Assembly (NCBI GenBank): GCA_900550475.1
Contig: URSA01000015.1
Coordinates: 1 to 64,000, forward strand
DNA length: 64,000 nt
Direction: 5' to 3'
Origin: an uncultured Lachnospiraceae bacterium
GTDB lineage: Bacteria > Bacillota > Clostridia > Lachnospirales > Lachnospiraceae
Shown piece after piece: positions 1 to 7,474 of the stretch. The stretch's first letter is position 1, and every line of letters starts with the position of its first letter. A program made the translations under genes and the position numbers. The notes beneath the pieces were generated by a model. It was not told the origin of the DNA, searched no databases, and saw only the letters and a program-made list of their open reading frames with translations.

Positions 1-242
1 CATTCATTATCATAGAAGATCTACGTATTTACAGAGTTTTCTTCACACACTCCAATTTCCCTGCGAATTGTTTTTTCCGCATGCTGCCAATATCATTGCA
101 AAACCTCTTTTTTATCTGTAATCCCCACTTCATTTTTACTCTTAAATTATTTCCGCTTTTGTGCGTCCTTTTTGTGTGTTACACTGACAGGGGATACCTC
201 CTGCCGGAACGTGATTATAGAGTTTGAAAGGACAGAAAAGAT
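1..242. other. intergenic region at the window start
   Basis: No reading frame here has a convincing start or product. The stretch is fairly AT-rich and should hold the promoter of the methyltransferase gene that starts at 243, but I cannot pick -35 and -10 boxes with confidence. A GGACAG ribosome site lies just before the ATG. Confidence 0.4.
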
Positions 243-776
243 ATGATATACACATGCAAATACGAATCGACTCTTGGTGATATTATGCTGGCTGCTGACG
301 AGATCGGACTCGGAGGGGTGTGGCTTGAGGGACAGAAATACGCTGCAAACCCATTTTCCGGCGAGTGTATTTCACAGGAAACTCCAATCCTCGCGGAGAC
401 AAAAGAGTGGCTGGATGTGTATTTTTCCGGCAAAGAACCGAAATTTACCCCACCGCTTCATCCCGTGGGATCGGCATTCAGGCAGGCGGTGTGGCAGATC
501 CTGTTACAGATCCCTTACGGTCAGACGACTACCTACGGGGAGATTGCAAAACAGATGGCTGAAATGAAAAATATCCCCCGCATGTCCGCCCAGGCTGTGG
601 GCGGCGCGGTGGGACATAACGAAATCTCCATTATCATTCCCTGCCATCGTGTGGTTGGAACAAACGGCAATCTGACAGGATACGGGGGAGGAATCGACAA
701 AAAGATTGCGCTGCTTAAGGTGGAACATGTGGATATGAGTCAATTTTATGTTCCGAAGAAAGGAACGGCACTCTGA
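243..776 (+). CDS. ogt: methylated-DNA--protein-cysteine S-methyltransferase
   Basis: Suicide DNA repair protein that moves the alkyl group from O6-alkylguanine in DNA onto its own cysteine. At 177 residues it has the usual Ogt length. The active-site motif PCHRVV is present, with the acceptor Cys at residue 134. The upstream helix-turn-helix region (FRQAVWQILLQIPYGQTTTYGEIA) and the following NLTGYGGG loop are typical of the C-terminal DNA-binding domain. The ATG follows an AGGACAG ribosome site. A methyltransferase gene follows closely on the same strand and may be cotranscribed. A cytoplasmic protein; the assignment is secure. Confidence 0.95.
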   Translation: MIYTCKYESTLGDIMLAADEIGLGGVWLEGQKYAANPFSGECISQETPILAETKEWLDVYFSGKEPKFTPPLHPVGSAFRQAVWQILLQIPYGQTTTYGEIAKQMAEMKNIPRMSAQAVGGAVGHNEISIIIPCHRVVGTNGNLTGYGGGIDKKIALLKVEHVDMSQFYVPKKGTAL

Positions 777-812
777 TATAGAAAAAGTGTGCGGAACAGG
801 GAGACATTTTTA

Positions 813-1574
813 ATGAATCATGCTGATACAGTGAAGCAGTCATTCAAGATACAGGCTGAAAAATTTGCGGCATATCATATGTCGAAGGCGGAGTATACAG
901 ATTATCTGATTGAGCGAATCGGAGCGGACGGAGGGGAGCATGCATTGGAGGCAGCTGCCGGAACCTGCATCTGCGGCAGGGCGCTGGCGCCTTTTGTAAA
1001 GGACATTACCTGCCTTGATCTGACCGAAGAAATGCTGGCGCAGGGCAAAAAACTTGCAAAAGAAAGCGGGATAAAAAACATTTCTTTTCAGACGGGCAAC
1101 GCCGAGGAACTGCCCTACGAAGCGGAAACATTTGATTTGGTGATAACCCGGCTTTCCCTGCATCATTTCGTAGATCCGTCGAAGCCCTTTTGTGAAATGC
1201 AGAGGGTTTTGAAAAAGGGAGGGAAACTGGTTGTCTGGGATATGGAAGCGACCGAGGAACCGCTGAGAGAGATGGATGATCGAATCGAAAAAATGCGGGA
1301 TCCGTCACACACCAGAATCCTCAGCAGGGAAGAATTTGAAAAAATGTTTGAGAAAGACTTCACCCTGCAATGCGAAGAGTCTACTTTAGTGCCGGTCAAT
1401 CTGGAAAGCTGGATGGAGCTGACCGATACTCCGGATGATGTCCGGAAGGAAATTGTGGATCTGATGAAAAAGGATTTGTCAGGGGGAGACAAAACAGGAT
1501 TTTCACCCTATATCAAAGACTCGCAGATCATGTTCGACCATAGGTGGCTGTTGTTGATCGGCATAAAAAAGTAA
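813..1574 (+). CDS. class I SAM-dependent methyltransferase
   Basis: Methyltransferase of the UbiE/Methyltransf_11 type. The SAM-binding glycine motif is unusual (EAAAGTCICGRAL, where most relatives have a D/E-x-G-x-G-x-G form), but the acidic residue after strand 2 (DLTEEML), the GNAEELP motif and the LVITRLSLHHF region fit the fold. The C-terminal third resembles the substrate-binding insert of small-molecule methyltransferases. The substrate cannot be read from the sequence. A GTG at 789 is in frame, but a GGGAG ribosome site at about 799-803 favours the ATG at 813. The gene starts about 36 bases after ogt and probably belongs to its transcript. Confidence 0.85.
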   Translation: MNHADTVKQSFKIQAEKFAAYHMSKAEYTDYLIERIGADGGEHALEAAAGTCICGRALAPFVKDITCLDLTEEMLAQGKKLAKESGIKNISFQTGNAEELPYEAETFDLVITRLSLHHFVDPSKPFCEMQRVLKKGGKLVVWDMEATEEPLREMDDRIEKMRDPSHTRILSREEFEKMFEKDFTLQCEESTLVPVNLESWMELTDTPDDVRKEIVDLMKKDLSGGDKTGFSPYIKDSQIMFDHRWLLLIGIKK

Positions 1575-1608
1575 ATTTGATTTTGCATATGCCCTGTCCC
1601 AAGGCGAC

Positions 1609-1770
1609 GGGTACAGGAGCGGGAAAAGAGCCATTTGTACCCGAGAAAAAGCAAAAATGGCAAGCCGGGCGGGTACAGGAGAGGAAAAAGTGCCATCTGT
1701 ACCCGAGAAAAAGCAAAAATGGGGAGCCGGACGGGTACAGGAGAGCAAAAGTGTCGATCTGTACCCGAGG
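1609..1770. repeat. three tandem copies of a 62-bp repeat with internal hairpin
   Basis: GGGTACAGGAG recurs at 1609, 1671 and 1733, an exact 62-base period; the third copy is incomplete. Each copy carries GGGTACA followed about 20 bases later by TGTACCC, so each unit can form a 7-bp hairpin (for example 1609-1615 with 1636-1642). Between the hairpins lies a conserved purine-rich stretch with GAGAAAAAGCAAAAATGG. Frames across the repeats give only low-complexity Arg/Lys-rich peptides and are not credible genes. The function is unknown. Confidence 0.85.
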
Positions 1771-1849
1771 GAGAAATTGTCGCTAATAAATATGGCTTGT
1801 GGGTAGATATCCATTTAACAACTTGAAATTTGTGCAGGAGGGAGAGCTT

Positions 1850-2134
1850 ATGTGTAAGGACATAGAGATAAAAGAGGAGCGGGTATCCGCAGCGGAATAC
1901 ATTGACTTTTTAAAGCGGACGGATTTGGGCGTAGACAGAGACTATGAGCATCAGGGGATCGGCACTGCATTGATGAAAACTGCGCATTCCATAGCGGGCG
2001 GAGAGAAGGATATTGCGGTCTATCTGATCGCAAACGAAAATGCGGTTCCGTTTTATGAAAAACTGGGAATGAAAAAGGCAGATGATATGATGGAATATAA
2101 TCATATAGAGTGGACGGGATTTACCGTACAATAG
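1850..2134 (+). CDS. GNAT acetyltransferase with an apparent internal deletion
   Basis: The 94-residue product starts at an ATG behind AGGAGGGAGAG. The N-terminus (residues 1-27, to TDLG) looks like the beginning of a GNAT domain. It then runs straight into the acetyl-CoA loop [14 protein letters not shown] and the C-terminal part ([18 protein letters not shown]). The strands that should lie between, roughly 40-50 residues in an ordinary GNAT, are missing although the frame is kept. GNAT proteins often carry DLG both early in the domain and just before the acetyl-CoA loop, so recombination between such sites is a plausible cause (inference). The fold is probably not functional. Confidence 0.7.
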   Translation: MCKDIEIKEERVSAAEYIDFLKRTDLGVDRDYEHQGIGTALMKTAHSIAGGEKDIAVYLIANENAVPFYEKLGMKKADDMMEYNHIEWTGFTVQ

Positions 2135-2154
2135 GATTTTACGGAGGTGTTCAG

Positions 2155-2367
2155 ATGTTGGAAATGGAAAGGTTGCTTCTGAGGAGATGGACAGAGGAGG
2201 ATGCAGCGAGCCTGTTTACATATGCAAAGGATCCTGAAGTCGGGCCGATTGCGGGATGACCGCCCCACAAATCGGAGGAAGAAACTGTAGATATTGCAAT
2301 GGAGACGGGGGCAGTTATTTTGCCGGTATCAGTAGAACAATATGAAGAAGAAAAAAGTTTGTGGTGA
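2155..2367 (+). pseudogene. broken RimJ/RimL-type GNAT acetyltransferase fragment
   Basis: An ATG behind ACGGAGG opens a frame typical of ribosomal-protein-alanine-type GNATs ([15 protein letters not shown], then DPEVGPIAG). It meets an in-frame TGA at 2257-2259, where relatives usually have Trp. The same frame reads on as PPHKSEEE, as expected for this family, then passes into unrelated sequence (GAVILPVSVEQYEEEKSLW) that ends at 2365. The acetyl-CoA-binding part is absent. I read this as a nonsense-mutated, truncated remnant joined to a fragment of something else. Confidence 0.7.
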
Positions 2368-2446
2368 ACTCAGGGGATATTATAGAAATAAAACAAAGAG
2401 GTGATAAGGAATACAAGATTAAAAAACATGGGAATTAAGGGATGCT

Positions 2447-2716
2447 ATGGCAACATTAAAATATGAAATATGGGAAAGAGAAGGTGTTATAGAACGAAAT
2501 ACTATTAAAATAAATCATTGGGAGAATTTTATATTACATCGTTGTAAGGAATGGTCCAAGTATGCTTTTCGTGAACAAATCGATAATTGTTATATACCAA
2601 GAGAAAAAACACAGTACTGGGAAGTAATCCGTGATATAAAAAATATGAAAATCCGAGAAGCAAACAAATTTTTGTTTATGAGAAAGGAGGATTTTTTGGC
2701 AAAGCAGAAAGAGTGA
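2447..2716 (+). CDS. small AT-rich gene of unknown function
   Basis: An 89-residue frame rich in Lys, Glu, Ile and aromatic residues. I do not recognise it. Its composition is much more AT-rich than the neighbours and its ribosome site (AAGGGATGCT) is weak. It follows gene debris: a short open stretch at about 2359-2440 reads GDIIEIKQRGDKEYKI in another frame. It may be a recently acquired small gene or the tail of a decayed one. There is no signal peptide or membrane segment. Confidence 0.35.
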   Translation: MATLKYEIWEREGVIERNTIKINHWENFILHRCKEWSKYAFREQIDNCYIPREKTQYWEVIRDIKNMKIREANKFLFMRKEDFLAKQKE

Positions 2717-2768
2717 TTATATGAAATATTTTTATGAGTTTTAAAGCTTCAATCTTAACGTCTTTGGC

Positions 2769-2805
2769 GGCAAAAGCATCAGTCAAATTATATGATGCTT
2801 TTGCC
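2769..2805 (+). terminator. 13-bp perfect hairpin, probable terminator
   Basis: GGCAAAAGCATCA (2769-2781) pairs perfectly with TGATGCTTTTGCC (2793-2805) across an 11-base loop, and T-rich sequence follows (CTATTTTTAT). It closes off the decayed acetyltransferase region before the alpha-glucan locus. Confidence 0.7.
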
Positions 2806-2977
2806 GTATCTATTTTTATCAACGGTTATAATTCAAAACGATCTTGATAGTTTTGGCATGGGAAACATTTTCGTGAAAGTTTCACAAATATTTAGGAAAA
2901 CGCAGGAAACCTAAAAAATAATTGTGAATAACAGCTAAAAAAGAAAGATGTAAACTGTGAAAAATAAATAAAGCAGA

Positions 2978-2993
2978 GGGAAAACGATTACCC
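2978..2993. promoter_or_regulatory. LacI-family-type operator palindrome
   Basis: GGGAAAACGATTACCC is an imperfect palindrome centred on CG, the usual shape of LacI/GalR-family operators. It sits ten bases upstream of a -35 box and ahead of an alpha-glucan operon that ends in a LacI-family gene, which is the obvious candidate to bind it. CcpA is the alternative because the match to a cre box is partial. Confidence 0.55.
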
Positions 2994-3002
2994 AAAATCA
3001 AA

Positions 3003-3032
3003 TTGACCATCCGGAAACAGCAACGTTATAAT
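3003..3032 (+). promoter_or_regulatory. sigma-A-type promoter of the alpha-glucan operon
   Basis: TTGACC (3003-3008) and a perfect TATAAT (3027-3032) are separated by 18 bases. The start site would be near 3040, about 95 bases before the first gene. The rest of the 2806-3132 gap is AT-rich and shows no gene. Confidence 0.65.
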
Positions 3033-3132
3033 CAAAATAACCCAAGGGAAGTGCACTTTTTAAAACGGTTGATACTACAGAAAGGTTACAAAAATATAAC
3101 ACAGACAAGTAGAATCGGAAAGAGAGGATATT

Positions 3133-4326
3133 ATGGGTAAGTTGATAAGACGTTGTGGATCATTTCTGATGATGCTTCTGCTGGTGATCGGGATTCTGCC
3201 GATGACGGTAAATGCAGAAACAACACAGAATACAGAAGAGAGAAATGCGCTTTATGTACAGGTGCCGGAAGATTGGGAGAACCCTTGCGTCTGGGCATGG
3301 GACAGTGACGGCAATAATGCGTTTACCGCATGGCCCGGCGAGGAGATGGAAGCAGATGCAGCTAATGACGGCTGGTATTATATCTGGCTTCCTGCATGGG
3401 CGAATCATGTAATCGTCAATGCCAATGAGGGTAACGTGCAGACCGAAGAGCAGATCCTGGATACCAATGCAGCATGGATCACGGTGAGTGCAGCGGACAC
3501 CGTAGAGATCTCTTATGAGAGCAAGACTACCGGAGAGGCACCGGCTTACGTAGAGAAATTCGTGGTACATGCAAAAGTAGATGATGCCTGGGAAGCCCCC
3601 TGCCTGTGGGCGTGGTCGGCACCGGATGGCACCAATGCCTTTGCAGCATGGCCCGGGGAAGAGATGAAAGCAGGTGAAGATGGCTGGTACAGCATCAAGG
3701 TTCCGGTATGGGTCAATTCCATTATTGTCAATGCGAACGAAGGAACTGTACAGACAGAAGATATTTCCATTGATCCCGCAGAGCTTTGGGTAACGGTAGC
3801 AACCGACGGCAGCTACGATTTCAGTTATAAGAACCCGGATCAGGCAGAAATCCCCAATGTGACGATCCATGTATCTGCTCCCGCAGACTGGAACGGTCCT
3901 TGTCTGTGGGCATGGTCGGCACCGGACGGAACCAACGCTTTTGCAACATGGCCCGGAGAGGCATTAGAGGAAGGCGAAGGCGGCTGGCTGGTAAAGGAGA
4001 TTCCCGGTTGGGTGAATTCCATAATCGTCAATGGTAATGAAGGAAGTGTACAGACGACGGATATTTCCGTAGAGACCGGTAAGGATATCTGGCTTACGAT
4101 AAACGGTCCGGAGGATTACACCGTATCTTATGAAGAAATCGCGCTGGAAGAGACGAACGAAACTGTGGAAACACAAGAGTCTGCGGAAGCTGTGGAAGCA
4201 ACAAACGAAGCAGCGGAGAATACAGAGAAATCCACTCCGGTCGTACCCATCGTGATTGGCGTGCTGGTAGTGGTGGCAGCAGGCGGCGCAGCAGTGGCAG
4301 GTTCAAAGAAAAAGTCACAGAAATAA
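3133..4326 (+). CDS. surface starch-binding protein with three CBM26-type modules
   Basis: A 397-residue exported protein. Residues 1-28 form a signal peptide ending VNA. Three similar modules begin near residues 40, 143 and 243; each carries a CVWAW/CLWAW motif, NAF-x-x-WPGE and IIVNANEG-type segments, matching the aromatic pattern of CBM26 starch-binding domains. A Glu/Thr-rich stretch follows, then a C-terminal membrane helix (about 371-391) and a KKKSQK tail. There is no LPxTG motif. No catalytic domain is present, so the likely role is to hold starch or maltodextrin at the cell surface for the importer encoded directly downstream. An AGAGAGGA ribosome site precedes the ATG. Confidence 0.85.
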   Translation: MGKLIRRCGSFLMMLLLVIGILPMTVNAETTQNTEERNALYVQVPEDWENPCVWAWDSDGNNAFTAWPGEEMEADAANDGWYYIWLPAWANHVIVNANEGNVQTEEQILDTNAAWITVSAADTVEISYESKTTGEAPAYVEKFVVHAKVDDAWEAPCLWAWSAPDGTNAFAAWPGEEMKAGEDGWYSIKVPVWVNSIIVNANEGTVQTEDISIDPAELWVTVATDGSYDFSYKNPDQAEIPNVTIHVSAPADWNGPCLWAWSAPDGTNAFATWPGEALEEGEGGWLVKEIPGWVNSIIVNGNEGSVQTTDISVETGKDIWLTINGPEDYTVSYEEIALEETNETVETQESAEAVEATNEAAENTEKSTPVVPIVIGVLVVVAAGGAAVAGSKKKSQK

Positions 4327-4374
4327 GATATAAAAACAAGAAGCAGGAGAGTACATATCAAAGGAGTGCAGGAT

Positions 4375-5634
4375 ATGAAGAATAAAAATCAGAAAAAAAT
4401 CCGGAACAGAGCATGGGCATGGATCGTGACAGTAGGACTGACCATTGGCAGCCTGACCGGCTGTGGCAGTCAGACGGTGGATCAGACAGCACAGGGCGAA
4501 AAGACGGACGGAGAGGTTACGATCACCATCTGGCATGACAAGGAAGATGCGGTAACGCAGGTCCTGAAAGAGGAATTTGCCCAATTAGAGCCGCAGATCC
4601 GCGTAGTACTGGAGAAAAAGAGTGATCTGACAGAAGCTCTCAAAATGGTGGGAAATGATCCTAAGGCAGCTCCGGATATGTACTTTTTTGCCCATGATAA
4701 GATAGGTGTCTATGCAGAAATGGGTATTCTGTCGCCTATCACGGATATTATTCCGGCAGAGGAACTGGATGCCTATATGGATAACACGATCGAAGCGGCG
4801 ACTTATAAGGGAACGGTCTATCAGCTTCCTATCTATTATGAGACCTTACTTTTTATGTATAACCGTCTCTACATGAAGGATGAGGAAGTGCCGGCTACCA
4901 CAGAGGAACTGTATGCTTACATGCAGGATAATACCCGTGGAGGGCATTACGGATTCGTGGAACAGCATAGTACCCCTTATTATGCGGCAGGCTGGATCAA
5001 TGGATTCGGAGGCTATATCCTGAATGATGCCGGAGAGCCGGGATTAAATCTGCCGGAGACAGAGGAAGCCCTGGCCTATCATAAAAAGTTCGTGGATCTC
5101 ATGCCCGGGGAGACCGAGTATGCCACAGTGAATACCCTGTTCAAAGAGGGAATGGCGCATGCGACTATAGCCGGTCCATGGCTGATCCCGACAGTAAGAG
5201 AAAGCGGAATGGACGTGGGAATCGCCTCTATGCCTGTGATCGATGAGACCGGAAAGCCAATCGCCCCCTATATGGGAGTACAGGGTGTCCAGGTGCTGAA
5301 AAATGCAGCAGAGAATAAAAAGAATGCGGTGGAGCAGGTACTGCGGGTACTTATGAAGGACGAGGTAGGTATTGCGCTTGCACAGGCCAGCGGCTGTGCT
5401 CCTGCCAGAGAAAACTGTTACAGTTATGAAGAAGTAAGCGGTGATGAAGTGGTCATGGCTATGAAGGAGACTGCGGAAAATGCTGTGCCCATGCCGAATC
5501 TGCCGGAAATGGATGTGATGTGGACCGTAGCCAGCGGACTGCTGACGGATGTCAACATGGCGGGCAATGATGTGGCGGAAAGTGCGGAGAAAGCACAGAA
5601 GGAAGCATTGCAGCTGATCGAATCCATGAAATAA
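4375..5634 (+). CDS. maltodextrin-type ABC importer binding lipoprotein
   Basis: Extracellular solute-binding protein of family 1 (MalE/MdxE type), 419 residues. The signal peptide ends in a lipobox (LTGC), so the mature protein should be lipid-anchored. EVTITIWHDKED and the later PIYYETLLFMYN segment are typical of maltose-type binding proteins. A GTG at 4366 is in frame but overlaps the AAGGAG ribosome site, so the ATG at 4375 is the likely start. Position between a CBM26 surface protein and two MalF/MalG-type permeases, with a GH13 enzyme downstream, points to alpha-1,4-glucan oligosaccharides as ligand (inference). Confidence 0.92.
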   Translation: MKNKNQKKIRNRAWAWIVTVGLTIGSLTGCGSQTVDQTAQGEKTDGEVTITIWHDKEDAVTQVLKEEFAQLEPQIRVVLEKKSDLTEALKMVGNDPKAAPDMYFFAHDKIGVYAEMGILSPITDIIPAEELDAYMDNTIEAATYKGTVYQLPIYYETLLFMYNRLYMKDEEVPATTEELYAYMQDNTRGGHYGFVEQHSTPYYAAGWINGFGGYILNDAGEPGLNLPETEEALAYHKKFVDLMPGETEYATVNTLFKEGMAHATIAGPWLIPTVRESGMDVGIASMPVIDETGKPIAPYMGVQGVQVLKNAAENKKNAVEQVLRVLMKDEVGIALAQASGCAPARENCYSYEEVSGDEVVMAMKETAENAVPMPNLPEMDVMWTVASGLLTDVNMAGNDVAESAEKAQKEALQLIESMK

Positions 5635-5687
5635 GCGATGCTGCGTAATCAGGCATAATCAGGCAAAAGGAAATGGTATGAATAAAT

Positions 5688-6614
5688 ATGGCAAGAATGA
5701 AAAATGTTCATGGAAACAGACAACAGAATAAAAAAAGAAGAGAGACACTGTTTGCCTACAGCCGGTCACTGCCGTCCTTAGTATTGATCCTGTTGATCGT
5801 AATCTTCCCGATACTCTATACCGGATATATCTCCATGACCAATATGAATATTTATCACTGGAATAATTATGAGTTCATTGGACTGGAGAACTATAAGGAT
5901 GCCTTGCTGGTATTTGACAATGGCTTCCTGACGGCACTTCTTGTGACGATATTGTGGACCGTGGTAAATATGGTACTGCAGCTGGTGATCGCTTTTATTA
6001 TGGCGACACTTCTCAATATCAAGGGATTGAGACTGCGGAATGTCTATCGTACCCTGCTGATCTTTCCCTGGGCCATGCCGGGGTATGTATCCATCCTGCT
6101 GTGGAAGACAGGGATGTTCAATTCCCAGTTTGGTCTGTTGAATCAATGGATGGTCAGACTGGGAATGGAACCGGTGAGATGGCTTGGAAGTGACGTAATC
6201 GCATTCATCAGTTGTACGACAGTGAACCTCTGGCTGGCGTTACCCTTCATGATCACCATCATTGACGGGGCACTGCAGAGTGTGGACCGGAGCTTTTACG
6301 AAAGTGCGCTGCTGGACGGTGCCACCTGGCTGGAGCGGACGAGATATATTACGGTTCCGATGATCCGCCCCATTATAGCACCGTCGGTTATGATCACGAC
6401 TTTTACGACCTTTAAACAGTTTGATGTTATTTATCTGCTGACCCAGCAGGTGGGATCCAAGACCGGTGCGAATATTCATACCATTTTGACTTATGCATAT
6501 GAGAAGGCATTTATTACGAACAATTATGGATACAGTTCCGCCATCTCCATTCTGATCTTCGGAATGCTGTTAGTGTTTTCTCTGGTGACAAACGGCAGAA
6601 AGGAGGAGAGCTGA
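5688..6614 (+). CDS. MalF-type sugar ABC transporter permease
   Basis: Integral membrane subunit of the importer, 308 residues with about six membrane helices. The cytoplasmic EAA-type loop that contacts the ATPase lies near residues 204-222 (SALLDGATWLERTRYITVP). Binding-protein-dependent transport permease family 1. The ribosome site AAAGGAAA is somewhat far from the ATG at 5688; an ATG at 5678 is better placed but is in another frame. The stop overlaps the start of the next permease (ATGA), so the two are probably translationally coupled. Confidence 0.93.
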   Translation: MARMKNVHGNRQQNKKRRETLFAYSRSLPSLVLILLIVIFPILYTGYISMTNMNIYHWNNYEFIGLENYKDALLVFDNGFLTALLVTILWTVVNMVLQLVIAFIMATLLNIKGLRLRNVYRTLLIFPWAMPGYVSILLWKTGMFNSQFGLLNQWMVRLGMEPVRWLGSDVIAFISCTTVNLWLALPFMITIIDGALQSVDRSFYESALLDGATWLERTRYITVPMIRPIIAPSVMITTFTTFKQFDVIYLLTQQVGSKTGANIHTILTYAYEKAFITNNYGYSSAISILIFGMLLVFSLVTNGRKEES

Positions 6615-7456
6615 TGAGTAAAAAGACGAAACATGTGCTGGTACTTATAGCGGTAAATATGTTTTTCATCCTTGTATGCTTTTTCGTGCTGGTGCCGGTA
6701 TTATATGCGTTTTCTGTGTCGCTGAATGCAGAGAACAGCCTGTTAGGATCTGACTTTTCCTTTTTGCCAAAGCATATGACTCTGCAGAACTATAAGGCGG
6801 TTTTTACCGAGAAACCGGTGCTTTTGTGGCTGAAGAACAGTCTGATCCTGGCGGTGACCACACTGGTGATCTCGCTGGGGACCGGAATCCCTGCGGCGTA
6901 TGCTTTTTCCCGGAAACGATTTCCCGGCAGAAAGACGATTCTGAAGCTGCTGATTTTGCTTTATGCATTTCCGTCCCTTTTGTCCATGACGGCACTGTAT
7001 AAGCTGCTTAGTCCTATGGGGCTGATCAATACCAGAACGGGACTGATCATTGTGTACACCGGTACGATGGCAGTGTTTGCACTATGGAATATGAAGGGAT
7101 ATTTTGACACGATTCCGGTGGAGATCGAGGAGGCAGCCATGATCGACGGAGCCACACAGCTAGAACAGGTGACAAAGATCGTACTGCCGCTTGCTAAGCC
7201 TACCATTGCGGTAACGGCTATGATGGTTCTCGTCTATGTATGGAACGAGTATATTTTCGCCATCAATTTCATGATGGGATCCGATACTTATACACTGGCG
7301 GCGGGCTTATATTCGCTGCAGGCGACGGAGATGAGCGGAAGCTGGCCGATTTTCTCGGCAGCATCCCTGATCGTGTCTCTGCCGATCCTGATCGTATTTT
7401 TCGCATTGCAAAAGAACATGACAGAGGGTCTGACCTCCGGTGGAGTGAAGGGATAG
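6614..7456 (+). CDS. MalG-type sugar ABC transporter permease
   Basis: Second membrane subunit, 280 residues and about six helices. The EAA loop is clear near residue 172 (EEAAMIDGATQLEQVTKI). The ATG overlaps the TGA of the MalF-type gene and has GGAGGAG directly upstream. No ATP-binding subunit follows; in this importer class the ATPase is often a shared protein encoded elsewhere (MsmX/MsmK type), which is what I infer here. Confidence 0.93.
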   Translation: MSKKTKHVLVLIAVNMFFILVCFFVLVPVLYAFSVSLNAENSLLGSDFSFLPKHMTLQNYKAVFTEKPVLLWLKNSLILAVTTLVISLGTGIPAAYAFSRKRFPGRKTILKLLILLYAFPSLLSMTALYKLLSPMGLINTRTGLIIVYTGTMAVFALWNMKGYFDTIPVEIEEAAMIDGATQLEQVTKIVLPLAKPTIAVTAMMVLVYVWNEYIFAINFMMGSDTYTLAAGLYSLQATEMSGSWPIFSAASLIVSLPILIVFFALQKNMTEGLTSGGVKG

Positions 7457-7474
7457 ACCGCAGAAAGAGGAAGT

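Noticed and set aside
1609..1770. Repeat array as a possible CRISPR
   Set aside because: Units are contiguous and similar along their whole 62 bases; there are no variable spacers and no cas genes nearby.
1635..1826. Small ORFs across the 62-bp repeats as a repeat protein gene
   Set aside because: The peptides are low-complexity Arg/Lys-rich translations of the repeat, open in several frames, with no ribosome site.
2978..2993. Clear CcpA cre site
   Set aside because: Only the central part of the consensus matches; a LacI-family operator served by the regulator of the same operon is simpler.
3160..3870. 236-codon minus-strand frame over the CBM26 gene
   Set aside because: The plus strand carries signal peptide, repeated modules and ribosome site; the minus frame has none.
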